A stretch of DNA of 42,894 bases, taken from Alphaproteobacteria bacterium (GTDB lineage Bacteria; Pseudomonadota; Alphaproteobacteria; UBA6615). Positions 10,825 through 20,549 of this stretch are shown piece by piece. The notes below the pieces were generated by a model that did not search any database, was not told the origin of the DNA, and was given only the letters and a program-made list of their open reading frames with translations. Position 1 is the first letter of the stretch, and the number at the start of each line of letters is the position of its first letter. The stretch lies in the NCBI GenBank assembly GCA_003230015.1, contig QIGO01000003.1, positions 1 to 42,894 on the forward strand, given 5' to 3'. A program made the position numbers and the translations under genes.

Positions 10825-12060
10825 TCAGCTTAAGCTCGCCAATTTCCGTTCGATAAAACGGCGCTCGGCCGGGTTTTGTGTCAAGCCCAGCGCGGCTTCA
10901 AAATGACCGGCGGCCTCCCCTGCCCGCCCCGCTTCGGCCAGCAACGCCGCCTTGGCCGCATGGAAATGGTGGTAGCGCTGCATATCCGCCGACCCTTCCA
11001 AGGCTTGCAGTAACGCCAGTCCGGCCTCCGGTCCCTGGTCCTTGGCCACCGCGACCGCCCTGTTCAGGGTCACCACCGGCGAGGGTTGATAGCGTTCCAG
11101 CACCCCGTAAAGCTCGGCAATTTGCGCCCAGTCGGTATCCTCGGGCGCCAGCGCCTCGCTATGCACCGCGGCGATAGCGGCTTGCACCTGATAGCCCCCC
11201 GGCCGTTTCATACGCAGCGCCTTCTCCACCAGAAAGCGCCCCTCCACCGTCAGGCGCATATCCCACAAGGACCGATCCTGCACGTCCAGCAGCACGATCT
11301 CGCCATTTTGATCGAGCCGCGCCCGGTGCCGCGAATGCTGCAGCAGCAACAGCGCCAGCAAACCCACCACCTCCGGCTCATCGCGGAACAGCCGCACCAA
11401 CAGCCGGCCCAGCCTGATCGCCTCGTCGCACAACTCCACCCGGATGAGCTGCTTGTGACCCGAGGCGCTATAGCCTTCGTTGAATATCAGATAGACCACC
11501 GCCAGAACCGCCCGCAGCCGCTCTGGCAGCAGCGCCGCTTTCGGCACTTCATAGGGAATTTTCGCCTCGCTGATCTTGCGTTTCACCCGGCTCAACCGCC
11601 GCTCCATCGCCGCTGGCGAGACCAGAAACGCCCGCGCGATCTCCTCCACCGAAAGCCCCGCGACCGTTTTCAGGGTCAAAGATATCTGCGCCTCTTCGGC
11701 GATAGCGGGATGACAGCAGGTGAATAGCAGGGCCAGCAGATCGTCGCGCACATGCAGGGTCAGTGCTTCCTCAAGCACCGAATCTTCCGCCGGCTCGGCC
11801 GCCTCCGCCACCACCACGCTTTGGATGTAACGCGCCTCGACTCGCCGCCGCCGATACCCGTCGATGGTCCAGCGGCGGCCGGTCGTCACCAGCCAGGCGA
11901 CTGCGTTATCCGGCACCCCGTCGCGCGGCCAGGTCTCTACCGCCCGCGCCAGTGCTTCCTGCAACGCGTCTTCTGCCGCGCCAAAGTCGCCCAGCAGGCG
12001 TATCAGTGTCGCCAGTGCTTTCGGGTAGGACGCTCTAACCTCTACCGCGACCTGATCCAC
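10825..12060 (-). CDS. ECF sigma factor of the ECF42 / DUF6596 type
   Basis: Sigma-70 region 2 (LIRLLGDFGAAEDALQEALARAVETWPRDGVPDNAVAWLVTTGRRWTIDGYRRR) plus long C-terminal extension (YLIFNEGYSASG, LNRAVAVAKDQGPEAGL); adjacent YCII gene. Confidence 0.9.
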   Translation of the reverse strand: MDQVAVEVRASYPKALATLIRLLGDFGAAEDALQEALARAVETWPRDGVPDNAVAWLVTTGRRWTIDGYRRRRVEARYIQSVVVAEAAEPAEDSVLEEALTLHVRDDLLALLFTCCHPAIAEEAQISLTLKTVAGLSVEEIARAFLVSPAAMERRLSRVKRKISEAKIPYEVPKAALLPERLRAVLAVVYLIFNEGYSASGHKQLIRVELCDEAIRLGRLLVRLFRDEPEVVGLLALLLLQHSRHRARLDQNGEIVLLDVQDRSLWDMRLTVEGRFLVEKALRMKRPGGYQVQAAIAAVHSEALAPEDTDWAQIAELYGVLERYQPSPVVTLNRAVAVAKDQGPEAGLALLQALEGSADMQRYHHFHAAKAALLAEAGRAGEAAGHFEAALGLTQNPAERRFIERKLASLS

Positions 12061-12066
12061 CCTGCC

Positions 12067-12432
12067 TCACACCGTCGCGACCGACTCCAAATGAGCCATC
12101 GGACGCACCTCCACCGACCCCGATCCGGCGTGCGGGATTTCCTTGGCATAGGCCAGGGCCTGATCCAAATCCTCGCAATCGAAAATGTAGAAGCCCACCA
12201 GATGCTCCTTGGTCTCGGCGAACGGCCCATCGACGACACGATGCTTGCCGTCGCGCCGCCTTACCGTCGTTGCCGAACTTGTCGACACCAACTCACCCGC
12301 CGCCAGGAACGCGTCTTTCGCCTTCGCCCGCTGCTGCAAATGCCTGTGTCCCACCAGGCACCGCTCCCGTTGTTCCGGCGTATAATTCTCGATGGATTCT
12401 TCGGCGGCATAGATCAGCATCGTATAGAGCAT
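12067..12432 (-). CDS. YCII-related / DGPF-domain protein
   Basis: MLYTMLIYAAEESIENYTPEQRE..., VVDGPFAETKEHLVGFYIFDCEDLDQALAYAKEIP; directly upstream of the ECF42-type sigma gene. Confidence 0.9.
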   Translation of the reverse strand: MLYTMLIYAAEESIENYTPEQRERCLVGHRHLQQRAKAKDAFLAAGELVSTSSATTVRRRDGKHRVVDGPFAETKEHLVGFYIFDCEDLDQALAYAKEIPHAGSGSVEVRPMAHLESVATV

Positions 12433-12481
12433 GGCGTCCTCCGGTCTTCATGCATTCATTCTCTTGACGCCCCACGCCCCC

Positions 12482-13480
12482 TCAAGCGGACAATGAATCC
12501 AGAAATGACAGCGTGCATCTATCGTGCCATGTCGGCTTGCCAAACCGGTCGTGAAAGCCCAAATGCCCGCCCCCATCGGGCAATTGCAGCGACAGCATCG
12601 AATTCCCGGACACATCGGTATGGTCATAGGCATCCGCCGGGATCCATGGATCGTTGCGCGCGTGGATCAGCAAGGTCGGCACGCTGATATTGCCCAGCCC
12701 AGGCGCTGCCGAACACCGCGCGTAATATTCATCGGCGCCGGCAAAGCCATGGCGCGGGCCGAGAAAATTATCGTCGAAAGCCCGCACCGTTGGCGCCGCC
12801 CGGATTGTCGCCCTCTCTTGTGCCGTCAGCGCCGCCGCCGGGCGCGTCGCTTCGATTTTGATGCGCGCCAAGATCCAACGGTGGTAGAGCCAGTTCCGTG
12901 GCGCATGAAACCGCCGCGCCGCCGCCGCCAGATCGATCGGTGCCGATACCGAGACAGCCCCCCGCACCGCCGCGGCAAGACCGGATTCACCCAAATACTT
13001 CAGCAGGATATTGCCACCAAGAGAAAAACCGACGGCGACCATGCCATTGCGCAGCAAATCCTTCGGCAGCTGCTCCGGCAACTGCTCCAGCACGGCGGCC
13101 ACATCCTCGCTGCGCCCGGCATGAGTAGAGCCCTGGCAAGTCTTGCGCGACGGGCCGGCGCCCCGCTGATTGAGCCGCAACACCGGATATCCCGCATCCA
13201 GCAGCATCCGCGCCGTCACCCGCACATAGTAGCTTTCCTCACAGCCCGTCAGGCCATGCAGCAGCATCGCCAAAGGCCGCCGCGCCAATCCGTCGGGCAC
13301 CTGCAACACGCCGAGCATTTGATCGCCGCTACCATCGGGCAAGACGAAGGCCAGCCGCTGCAACACCCATGCTGATAAATCCGCGCCCCGCCGCATCACT
13401 TGATTGCGGATCGTTTGCAGATCGCCACCCCACCACGGCAAGCGTGATTCAAAGGTCGCTATATTTTCCGTCCAAGTCAT
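12482..13480 (-). CDS. YheT-family alpha/beta hydrolase
   Basis: MLLHGLTGCEESYYVRVTARMLLDAGYPVLRLNQRGAGPS, AVGFSLGGNILLKYLGESG, ARNDPWIPADAY, GGHLGF. Confidence 0.87.
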   Translation of the reverse strand: MTWTENIATFESRLPWWGGDLQTIRNQVMRRGADLSAWVLQRLAFVLPDGSGDQMLGVLQVPDGLARRPLAMLLHGLTGCEESYYVRVTARMLLDAGYPVLRLNQRGAGPSRKTCQGSTHAGRSEDVAAVLEQLPEQLPKDLLRNGMVAVGFSLGGNILLKYLGESGLAAAVRGAVSVSAPIDLAAAARRFHAPRNWLYHRWILARIKIEATRPAAALTAQERATIRAAPTVRAFDDNFLGPRHGFAGADEYYARCSAAPGLGNISVPTLLIHARNDPWIPADAYDHTDVSGNSMLSLQLPDGGGHLGFHDRFGKPTWHDRCTLSFLDSLSA

Positions 13481-13516
13481 AGGGACCGCATACTACATGC
13501 GCGGCCACGCTACCAG

Positions 13517-14170
13517 TTAGTCAATTGTGAGCGCCACAATATGGTCCGGAACGGCCATATCCCGATCCAACCGCGGACAGGGGGTCGGCGTGCCCGGCCG
13601 CTGCGCCAAAGGCACCACGCCGGCCCAGATCGGCAACCCGTAATCTTCTTCGTCGTCGATGGGCGGGCCCGTCCGGATTTTGGCCGACGCCTCGTCAATC
13701 GCGAAAACCAGCACTGCCGTGGCTTTTATCTCCTGTTCCGTATGCGGTCTCAGCAGCGCCCAGCGGCCGGGGGTAATGCGCTCGATCAAGCCCTTCAACT
13801 TGGTAATTTTTTCATCCGGGTTCTCAACCGGCCGCGCTTTGCCCAGCACCATGACGGAGCGAAAATTGACGCTGTGATGGAAGGCGCTACGGGCCATCAC
13901 CAGCCCGTCCACATGGGTCACGGTCACGCACGCGGCCGCACCGGCCGCGAGCACCCGCACCATGCGGCTGGCACTCGAACCATGAATGACCAGTTCGTCG
14001 CCGAGCCGCCAATAGGCCGTTGGTGTCACCAAGGGCTGTCCGTCATCGACATATCCCACATGGCAGAACAGCCCGGCATCCAAAACCCCATAGACCTCCT
14101 CACGCTCATACGCGCCCCGCTCATGGGTGCGTTTCAGGGTCGTGCGGGGTGTCTTCAAGGACCGCTGCAT
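13517..14170 (-). CDS. pyridoxamine 5'-phosphate oxidase-like FMN-binding protein (NimA-like)
   Basis: GVLDAGLFCHVGYVDDGQPLVTPTAYWRLGDELVIHGSSASRMVRVLAAG, MARSAFHHSVNFRSVMVLGKAR. Confidence 0.85.
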   Translation of the reverse strand: MQRSLKTPRTTLKRTHERGAYEREEVYGVLDAGLFCHVGYVDDGQPLVTPTAYWRLGDELVIHGSSASRMVRVLAAGAAACVTVTHVDGLVMARSAFHHSVNFRSVMVLGKARPVENPDEKITKLKGLIERITPGRWALLRPHTEQEIKATAVLVFAIDEASAKIRTGPPIDDEEDYGLPIWAGVVPLAQRPGTPTPCPRLDRDMAVPDHIVALTID

Positions 14171-14192
14171 CGCTCACTCTCCCTTGCCAGGC

Positions 14193-14216
14193 GGCCAATT
14201 TGGCCCATAATTGGCC
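14193..14216. promoter_or_regulatory. candidate MocR operator: GGCCAAT-N10-ATTGGCC with an overlapping GGCCAA-T-TTGGCC palindrome
   Basis: GGCCAATTTGGCCCATAATTGGCC in the divergent intergenic region (14171-14256). Confidence 0.5.
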
Positions 14217-14256
14217 TCTCGAAAAGGTCCATTCTTCGATATTCAAGAGAACCAAT

Positions 14257-15732
14257 ATGAAGACCGGCACGGCCTCTTTTCCCCTTGGCACCCTCGCACT
14301 CGACCGCAACGCGCCCGAATCCCTTGGTACCCAGCTCTATTTCGCCCTTCGCGGTGCCATTCTCCAGGGCACTCTGCGGCCCGGCATACGCCTGCCGGCC
14401 TCGCGCACTTTGGCCCGCGACATCGGCATTTCCCGCAACCCGGTCATCGCCGCCTATGAACAACTTCAGGCCGAAGGATATATCCAGGGCCGCGTTGGCG
14501 CCGGCAGTTTTGTCTCGGCCCAATTGCCCGAACATCTGCTGCAAGCACCCACCCCTACGACGGTCGCGGCCCAGCGCCGCCGGCCTCCCCGCCTCTCCCG
14601 GCGCGGCGGCACCATGGCCGCCCTGCGCCGCTCCTATCCCACTGGCCGCACCGCCTTCGCCCCCGGATTGCCCGACCTGGCAGCCTTTCCTTTTGATCTC
14701 TGGTCACGCTTGCTGGCGCGTCACTGGCGCCGCCCAACCACCGATATGCTGTTTAACGCCGACCCCGCCGGCTATCGGCCACTGCGCCAAGCCATCGCCA
14801 CCTATCTCGGTGCCGCCCGAGCCGTGCGCTGCCACGCCGACCAAATCGTCATCGTTTCCGGATCCCAGCAGGCCATCGACCTCATCGCCCGCCTGCTCAT
14901 CGACCCTGACGACCGGGTATGGCTCGAAGACCCCGGTTACCTTGGCACCCGTGGCGCCCTGCTTGGCGCCGGCGCCACTTTGGTCCCTGTGCCCATCGAC
15001 GACGAGGGCATGGATGTAGCGGCCGGCCGGCGCGCCGCCCCGCGGGCCCGGCTCGCCTGCGTTTGTCCCTCCCACCAATATCCCCTTGGCGTCACCATGT
15101 CCTTGAGCCGCCGCCTGGCCTTGCTGGAGTGGGCCCATCAGGCGCAGGCTTTTATCCTCGAGGACGACTATGACAGCGAGTACCGCTATGCGGGCCGCCC
15201 CCTCACCTCTCTGCAAGGCCTCGATACCCAGGCCCGGGTCATCTATGTCGGCACCATGAGCAAGGTGATGTTCCCCGGCTTGCGTCTTGGTTACCTGGTC
15301 CTGCCCGAGGACCTGATCGACCCGATCCGGGCCTTGCGCACACATATTGACGGCCACCCCTCCACACTCGCCCAAGCCGCGCTGACCGAATTCATCGCCA
15401 ACGGTCATTTCGCCGGTCATATCCGCCGCATGCGCACGCTTTATGAGGCGCGCCAGCAAATCCTGCTGGATCACGCCCCGTCTCTTGCCGCCCACTTCAC
15501 CCTCGAACCCGCCGCCGCCGGCATGCATTTGGTCGCTGCCTTACCGCCGGGTGCCAACGATTTGGCCATCTGCGAACGGGCCCGGCAGGCCGGTATTATC
15601 CTCGGCCCGCTATCGCGCTTCTACCATGGCCAGCCGCACCGCCAAGGCTTGCTGCTGGGATATGCCGGCTTCACCCCACACGAGATTCGCGGCGGCCTGG
15701 CGCGCCTGCAAACGATCCTCGCGACCGACTGA
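14257..15732 (+). CDS. MocR/PdxR-type regulator (GntR wHTH plus class I aminotransferase-like domain)
   Basis: Start MKTGTASFPLG; wHTH LRPGIRLPASRTLARDIGISRNPVIAAYEQLQAEGYIQGRVGAGSFV; aminotransferase-like part VSGSQQAIDL, FILEDDYDSEYRYAGRPL, GTMSKVMFPGLRLGYLVLP. Confidence 0.92.
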   Translation: MKTGTASFPLGTLALDRNAPESLGTQLYFALRGAILQGTLRPGIRLPASRTLARDIGISRNPVIAAYEQLQAEGYIQGRVGAGSFVSAQLPEHLLQAPTPTTVAAQRRRPPRLSRRGGTMAALRRSYPTGRTAFAPGLPDLAAFPFDLWSRLLARHWRRPTTDMLFNADPAGYRPLRQAIATYLGAARAVRCHADQIVIVSGSQQAIDLIARLLIDPDDRVWLEDPGYLGTRGALLGAGATLVPVPIDDEGMDVAAGRRAAPRARLACVCPSHQYPLGVTMSLSRRLALLEWAHQAQAFILEDDYDSEYRYAGRPLTSLQGLDTQARVIYVGTMSKVMFPGLRLGYLVLPEDLIDPIRALRTHIDGHPSTLAQAALTEFIANGHFAGHIRRMRTLYEARQQILLDHAPSLAAHFTLEPAAAGMHLVAALPPGANDLAICERARQAGIILGPLSRFYHGQPHRQGLLLGYAGFTPHEIRGGLARLQTILATD

Positions 15733-15828
15733 TAGTGCGTCTCCCACCCCGCCCCCATGCCAACCGGCACATTGCGCTTCGCCAAAGCCTCAGCTATGAC
15801 GCCCTGACACCATGATGGGGAAGCCGCC

Positions 15829-18228
15829 GTGAGCACAGCCAAGAACCGCCGCTGGTTACGCTGGTTGCGCTACATTGGCATCGCTGTCTTCCTCCTGCTG
15901 CTGACCGGGGTCACCGGCGCCTATATCTGGCTCCGCGGCTCCTTGCCCGATTATAACGGCAGCGCCTCCATCGCCGGCCTGACGGCCCAGGTCACGGTCG
16001 GCCGCGACGCCGACGGTATACCCAGCATCTTCGCCGCCAACACCGAGGACGCCTATCGCGCCCTCGGTTACATTCACGCCCAAGACCGTTTTTTCCAAAT
16101 GGAGATGACCCGCCGCGTCGGCGCCGGTCGCCTCAGTGAGGCGCTGGGCGAATCCACCTTGGCCATAGACCGGCTCATGCGCACCCTCGATTTCTATCGC
16201 CTTGCCGAGCAGTCGGTGGAGCAGATGGCACCGGACGCCCGCGCCGCCCTCGACGCCTATGCCCAGGGTGTCAACGCCTGGCTAACCGGCGATTCCCCGC
16301 TGCCGCCCGAATTTCTTATTTTCCGGGCAACTCCCGAACCGTGGGTTGCCGCCGACAGCGTCGTCTGGGGCCGCCTGATGGCATTCCAGCTCTCCAACAA
16401 TATGAGCGACGAGCTTCTCCGCGCCCGCATGGCGGCCATTCTCACACCCCAACAGATCGGCGATCTCTGGGCCCAGGACCCCCCCGGAACCGCCGCCACC
16501 CTGACCGACCTTGCATCGGTCCTGCGGACCCTGCCCCTGCGCGAGATCGCCGCCACGCTGGCCGCCGTCCAGGCACCGGCCAGTGCCTCCAACGAATGGG
16601 TCGTCGCCGGCGCGCGCAGCAAGACCGGGATGCCCCTGCTGGCCAACGATCCCCATCTGGGTTTCAGCGCCCCCGGCCTCTGGTACCTCGCCAGGATCGT
16701 CACCCCCGACGCCGAAATTGTTGGCGCCACCGTCCCCGGTGTGCCTTTCACCGTGGTTGGCCGCAACAGCCGCATCGCCTGGGGTTTCACCACCACCCAT
16801 GCCGATACCCAGGACCTTTTCATCGAGAGGATCGATCCCGCTAACCCGGCCAACTACCTGACCGAGAACGGCAGTGTCCCTTTTGTCGTCCGCGAGGAGT
16901 TCATTCAGGTCAGGGGGCGCGACGACCCGGAAAAACTCGTCGTCCGCGCCACCCGCAACGGCCCGGTTATTTCCGATGTCAACCGCGGCGCGGCACAAGC
17001 CGCACCCCCAGGCCATGTCCTCAGCCTCGCTTTTTCCGCCTTGTCGCCCCAGGACAGCTCGGCCGAAGCCCTGTTCCGGCTCAACCAGGCCCAGGACTGG
17101 CCGGATTTTGTCGATGCCATGCGGCTGTTCGATTCCCCCATGCAGAATGTCGTTTATGCCGACACCGCCGGCAACATCGGCTTTTACGCCCCCGCCCGCC
17201 TGCCCGTTCGCCGCGCCGGCGACGGCCGGCTGCCATTGCCGGGCTGGACCGGCGAGAATGGCTGGGATGGCGAGGTGCCATTTGCAGACCTCCCCAATGC
17301 CTTCAACCCGCCTTCGGGCCAAATCGTCAATGCCAACAACCGGCTGGAAAGTAGCGGCGGCAAACCTTTCATCGCCTACGACTGGCCGTCAAGCTACCGC
17401 GCCGACCGCATAACCGAACGTCTCGCCGCCACGCCCAAACACGATGCCGACAGTTTCGCCGCCATACAAACCGACGTGACAACCCCGCTTGCCCGCACCC
17501 TGCTGCCGCCGCTCCTGGATTTGGGCGCAACCATTGAGGATGAGCGAAGTCACGAGATCCTCGGCCTGCTTTCCATCTGGGATGGCGACATGGGCCGCCG
17601 CCGGCCCGAACCGCTCATTTTCATGGCCTGGCTCGATGCTCTCGGCCGCCGCCTTTATGCCGACGAACTCGGCGACTTGGCCGCGGACTTTGCGCAATTG
17701 CGGCCGCGCACCCTTGAGTTTATCCTCAGCCGCCGCCCGCAATGGTGCGATGATGTTACCACTGGAGCCACCGAGACCTGTAGTGTTCAAGTCCAGGCTG
17801 CCTTCGCCGACGCCATGTCCTTCCTCACCGATCGCCTTGGCGATGACTGGCGAAACTGGCGCTGGGGCGATCTGCACCGGGCCCGCTTCAGCCATCAGAT
17901 CTTCGGTCGCATCCCCTTGTTGAACAGACTGAGCGACACGTCCATTGCCAGCGATGGCGGCAACTTTACCATCAACCGGGGCGTCTATATGTCCGGCAAC
18001 GGCGATAATGCCTTCCGCCACATCGTCGGCGCCGGATACCGGGCGGTCTATGATCTGTCCGATCTGTCCAACTCCCGTTTCATCATCGCCACCGGTCAGT
18101 CCGGCCACTTTCTCTCGCCCTTCTATGGCAACCTCACCGAGCGCTGGCGTGATGGCGAGTATGTCACCATCGGCGGGGATCGGGAGCCGGCGGCCACACT
18201 GACTCTGCGCCCCCAGGACAGCCAGTGA
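15829..18228 (+). CDS. penicillin acylase family Ntn hydrolase
   Basis: YIHAQDRFFQMEMTRRVGAGRLSEALG, candidate nucleophile region ASNEWVVAGARSKTGMPLLANDPHLGFSAPGLWYLARI, GRNSRIAWGFTTTHADTQDLFIE. Confidence 0.92.
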   Translation: MSTAKNRRWLRWLRYIGIAVFLLLLTGVTGAYIWLRGSLPDYNGSASIAGLTAQVTVGRDADGIPSIFAANTEDAYRALGYIHAQDRFFQMEMTRRVGAGRLSEALGESTLAIDRLMRTLDFYRLAEQSVEQMAPDARAALDAYAQGVNAWLTGDSPLPPEFLIFRATPEPWVAADSVVWGRLMAFQLSNNMSDELLRARMAAILTPQQIGDLWAQDPPGTAATLTDLASVLRTLPLREIAATLAAVQAPASASNEWVVAGARSKTGMPLLANDPHLGFSAPGLWYLARIVTPDAEIVGATVPGVPFTVVGRNSRIAWGFTTTHADTQDLFIERIDPANPANYLTENGSVPFVVREEFIQVRGRDDPEKLVVRATRNGPVISDVNRGAAQAAPPGHVLSLAFSALSPQDSSAEALFRLNQAQDWPDFVDAMRLFDSPMQNVVYADTAGNIGFYAPARLPVRRAGDGRLPLPGWTGENGWDGEVPFADLPNAFNPPSGQIVNANNRLESSGGKPFIAYDWPSSYRADRITERLAATPKHDADSFAAIQTDVTTPLARTLLPPLLDLGATIEDERSHEILGLLSIWDGDMGRRRPEPLIFMAWLDALGRRLYADELGDLAADFAQLRPRTLEFILSRRPQWCDDVTTGATETCSVQVQAAFADAMSFLTDRLGDDWRNWRWGDLHRARFSHQIFGRIPLLNRLSDTSIASDGGNFTINRGVYMSGNGDNAFRHIVGAGYRAVYDLSDLSNSRFIIATGQSGHFLSPFYGNLTERWRDGEYVTIGGDREPAATLTLRPQDSQ

Positions 18229-19472
18229 CGGAAACATCGAAAACCATCGATCTTGCGGCTATCCGCGATGCGGCGGCGGCAATCCATGGCCAGGTCATCG
18301 CCACCCCCACCCTCACGATCCCCAGGCTTAACGAGCATGCCGGCGCGAGGCTCCACCTCAAACTTGAAAATTTCCAGCACACCGGGTCGTTCAAGGCCCG
18401 TGGTGCGGCCAACAAGCTTCGCACTCTATCTCCCGATGCCCGGGCCAGCGGCATCGTTGCCTGTTCTGCCGGCAACCATGCACAGGGTGTTGCCTACTTC
18501 GCCCAGCGTCTCGGCATACCGGCCACCATCGTCATGCCCATACCCACGCCTTTCACCAAAATCGAGCGCACCCAGGCACTTGGCGCAAAGGTTGAACTTC
18601 ATGGAGAAAATCTAAGCGATTCAGAGGTTTACGCACATAAGCTCGAGCAAAGAAAAAACCTCATCTTTATCCACCCCTATAACGACCCGTTGATTGTCGC
18701 TGGCCAGGGTACCGCCGGTCTTGAACTCATCGCCTCGGTCCCCGATCTCGATCTCATCATCGTGCCCATTGGCGGCGGCGGCCTGATCGCCGGCATCGCA
18801 ACGGCGGTCAAAGCCTTGCAGCCGGGTATCGAAATCATCGGCGTCGAGGCCGCCCTTTATCCATCCATGTCTGAGGCCATCGACCAGCGCCCGCCGACCG
18901 CCCATGGCGCCACCCTGGCCGACGGCATCGCCGTCAAGGTGCCGGGCCGGCTGACCCGCCCCATCATCGAGGCCTTGGTCGACGACATTGTCCTGGTCGA
19001 CGAGCCCACCCTTGAATTGGCCGTGCAGACCATGGCCGACACCGCCCGCATTGTCGCCGAAGGCGCCGGTGCGGCCAGTCTTGGCGCTGTCCTGGCCGAC
19101 CCCACACGGTTCAAGGGCCGCAATATCGGCCTTCTGGTTTCCGGCGGCAACATCGACCGCCGCCTGCTTGCCTCGGTCCTGCTGCGCGGACTGGCCCGTG
19201 AGGGCCGCATGATCCGTGTCCGTGTCTTGATCGATGACCGCCCGGGCGCCCTGGCCCGGATTACGGCCCAAATCGCCGATGCCGGCGGCGATATTGTCGA
19301 GATTATCCACCAGCGCCTGTTCTTCGACCTCTCGGCCAAACAGGCCGATTTGGATATCGTCATTGAAACCCGGGGCGGCAGCCATGCCGATGAAATTATC
19401 GCCCGCCTTGTGAAAGCCGGCTTCCAAGCCACCCGGCTCAGTTTCCGCGCCGCTGACAATGCTTCGCGCTAG
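18225..19472 (+). CDS. ilvA: threonine ammonia-lyase with C-terminal ACT domain
   Basis: LENFQHTGSFKARGAANKL, VACSAGNHAQGVAYFA, VPIGGGGLIAGIA, LVSGGNIDRRLL, ACT-like C-terminus (RVRVLIDDRPGALARITAQIADAGGDIVEI). GTG start overlaps the upstream stop. Confidence 0.9.
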   Translation: MTETSKTIDLAAIRDAAAAIHGQVIATPTLTIPRLNEHAGARLHLKLENFQHTGSFKARGAANKLRTLSPDARASGIVACSAGNHAQGVAYFAQRLGIPATIVMPIPTPFTKIERTQALGAKVELHGENLSDSEVYAHKLEQRKNLIFIHPYNDPLIVAGQGTAGLELIASVPDLDLIIVPIGGGGLIAGIATAVKALQPGIEIIGVEAALYPSMSEAIDQRPPTAHGATLADGIAVKVPGRLTRPIIEALVDDIVLVDEPTLELAVQTMADTARIVAEGAGAASLGAVLADPTRFKGRNIGLLVSGGNIDRRLLASVLLRGLAREGRMIRVRVLIDDRPGALARITAQIADAGGDIVEIIHQRLFFDLSAKQADLDIVIETRGGSHADEIIARLVKAGFQATRLSFRAADNASR

Positions 19473-19516
19473 CGTGTTTCCAGGAAAAGCGGGGACCGCT
19501 TTTCCTGGAAACACGC
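19472..19516. repeat. perfect 21-bp inverted repeat with GGA loop overlapping the ilvA stop codon
   Basis: GCGTGTTTCCAGGAAAAGCGG-GGA-CCGCTTTTCCTGGAAACACGC; arms 19472-19492 and 19496-19516. Confidence 0.9.
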
Positions 19517-19527
19517 CAAACAAGACT

Positions 19528-19569
19528 CTAGGATCTGGTTTTGAGTCTCTCAAAATCGCACGACCCTAG
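19528..19569. repeat. second palindrome with CTAGG/CCTAG ends and TTTTGAG-TCT-CTCAAAA core
   Basis: CTAGG 19528-19532, TTTTGAG 19539-19545, CTCAAAA 19549-19555, CCTAG 19565-19569. Confidence 0.65.
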
Positions 19570-19661
19570 CGCGCGCAACCTACTGATATAAACCAGTTAT
19601 TAACCCCTCTCGACGACCATGATCGCCCCATACTAACCGGCGATTACCGGGTCATTCACGC

Positions 19662-20525
19662 ATGTTCATTATCATCGGCTGGGTCATAGTTAGCGCCTCC
19701 ATCCTCAGCGGATACGTTCTGGCGGGCGGCAAACTCTTAGTCCTATGGCAGCCGTTGGAAGTGTTGATGATTTGCGGCTCCGGTATCGGTGCGTTCATCG
19801 TCGCCAATCCCCCATCTCTGCTCAAGAAGATCGGCAAGGGTGTCGGCGCGGCCATGAAAGGGCCGAAGAACAAGAAAGCCGATTTCGTCGAGCTCCTGTC
19901 GTTGCAATATGTCTTGTTCAAGCTTGCCAAGTCCAAGGGCAATTTGGCCCTCGAGCAGCATGTTGAAAACCCCCATGAGAGCGAACTATTCGCTCAATTT
20001 CCAAGATTCGCGGCCAACCACCACGCCGTTGAGTTCATGTGCGACTATTTGCGCTTGCTGACCCTTGGCACCGAGAACGCCATGGAGATCGAGTCTCTCA
20101 TGGACGCCGAACTCGACACCCACCATCATGAGGACGAACAGGTCGCAGGCGCGGTTCAGACCTTGGGGGACAGTTTTCCGGCCCTTGGCATTGTCGCCGC
20201 GGTGCTCGGCATCATCAAAACCATGGGCTCCATTGCCGAACCGCCGGAAGTTCTCGGCAAACTCATCGCCGCTGCCCTCGTCGGCACCTTTCTCGGCATC
20301 CTTTTGGCCTATGGTTTTGTCAGCCCCCTCGCGGCCACCGTCGGCGCCACGCTGCAGGCCAACGGCAAATATCTGCAATGCATTAAGGCAGGCATCCTCG
20401 CCCACGTGCAGGGTTATGCCCCCCAAATCTCCATCGAGTTCGCGCGCAAGGCGCTGCTTTCCGAGGTCAGACCCACCTTCGCCGAAGTCGAGGAAGCAAT
20501 CGAATCGGTCCCATCCGCAACTTAA
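19662..20525 (+). CDS. motA: flagellar motor stator protein MotA
   Basis: MFIIIGWVIVSASILSGYVLAGG..., ADFVELLSLQYVLFKLAKSKG, LGDSFPALGIVAAVLGIIKTMGSIAEPPEVLGKLIAAALVGTFLGILLAYGFVSPLA. Confidence 0.95.
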   Translation: MFIIIGWVIVSASILSGYVLAGGKLLVLWQPLEVLMICGSGIGAFIVANPPSLLKKIGKGVGAAMKGPKNKKADFVELLSLQYVLFKLAKSKGNLALEQHVENPHESELFAQFPRFAANHHAVEFMCDYLRLLTLGTENAMEIESLMDAELDTHHHEDEQVAGAVQTLGDSFPALGIVAAVLGIIKTMGSIAEPPEVLGKLIAAALVGTFLGILLAYGFVSPLAATVGATLQANGKYLQCIKAGILAHVQGYAPQISIEFARKALLSEVRPTFAEVEEAIESVPSAT

Positions 20526-20549
20526 ACCGTCACCGGACGCCCCCACACC

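Noticed and set aside
16282-17322. 346-aa minus-strand ORF inside the penicillin acylase gene
   Set aside because: Gly-rich antisense shadow; the acylase frame carries clear family motifs.
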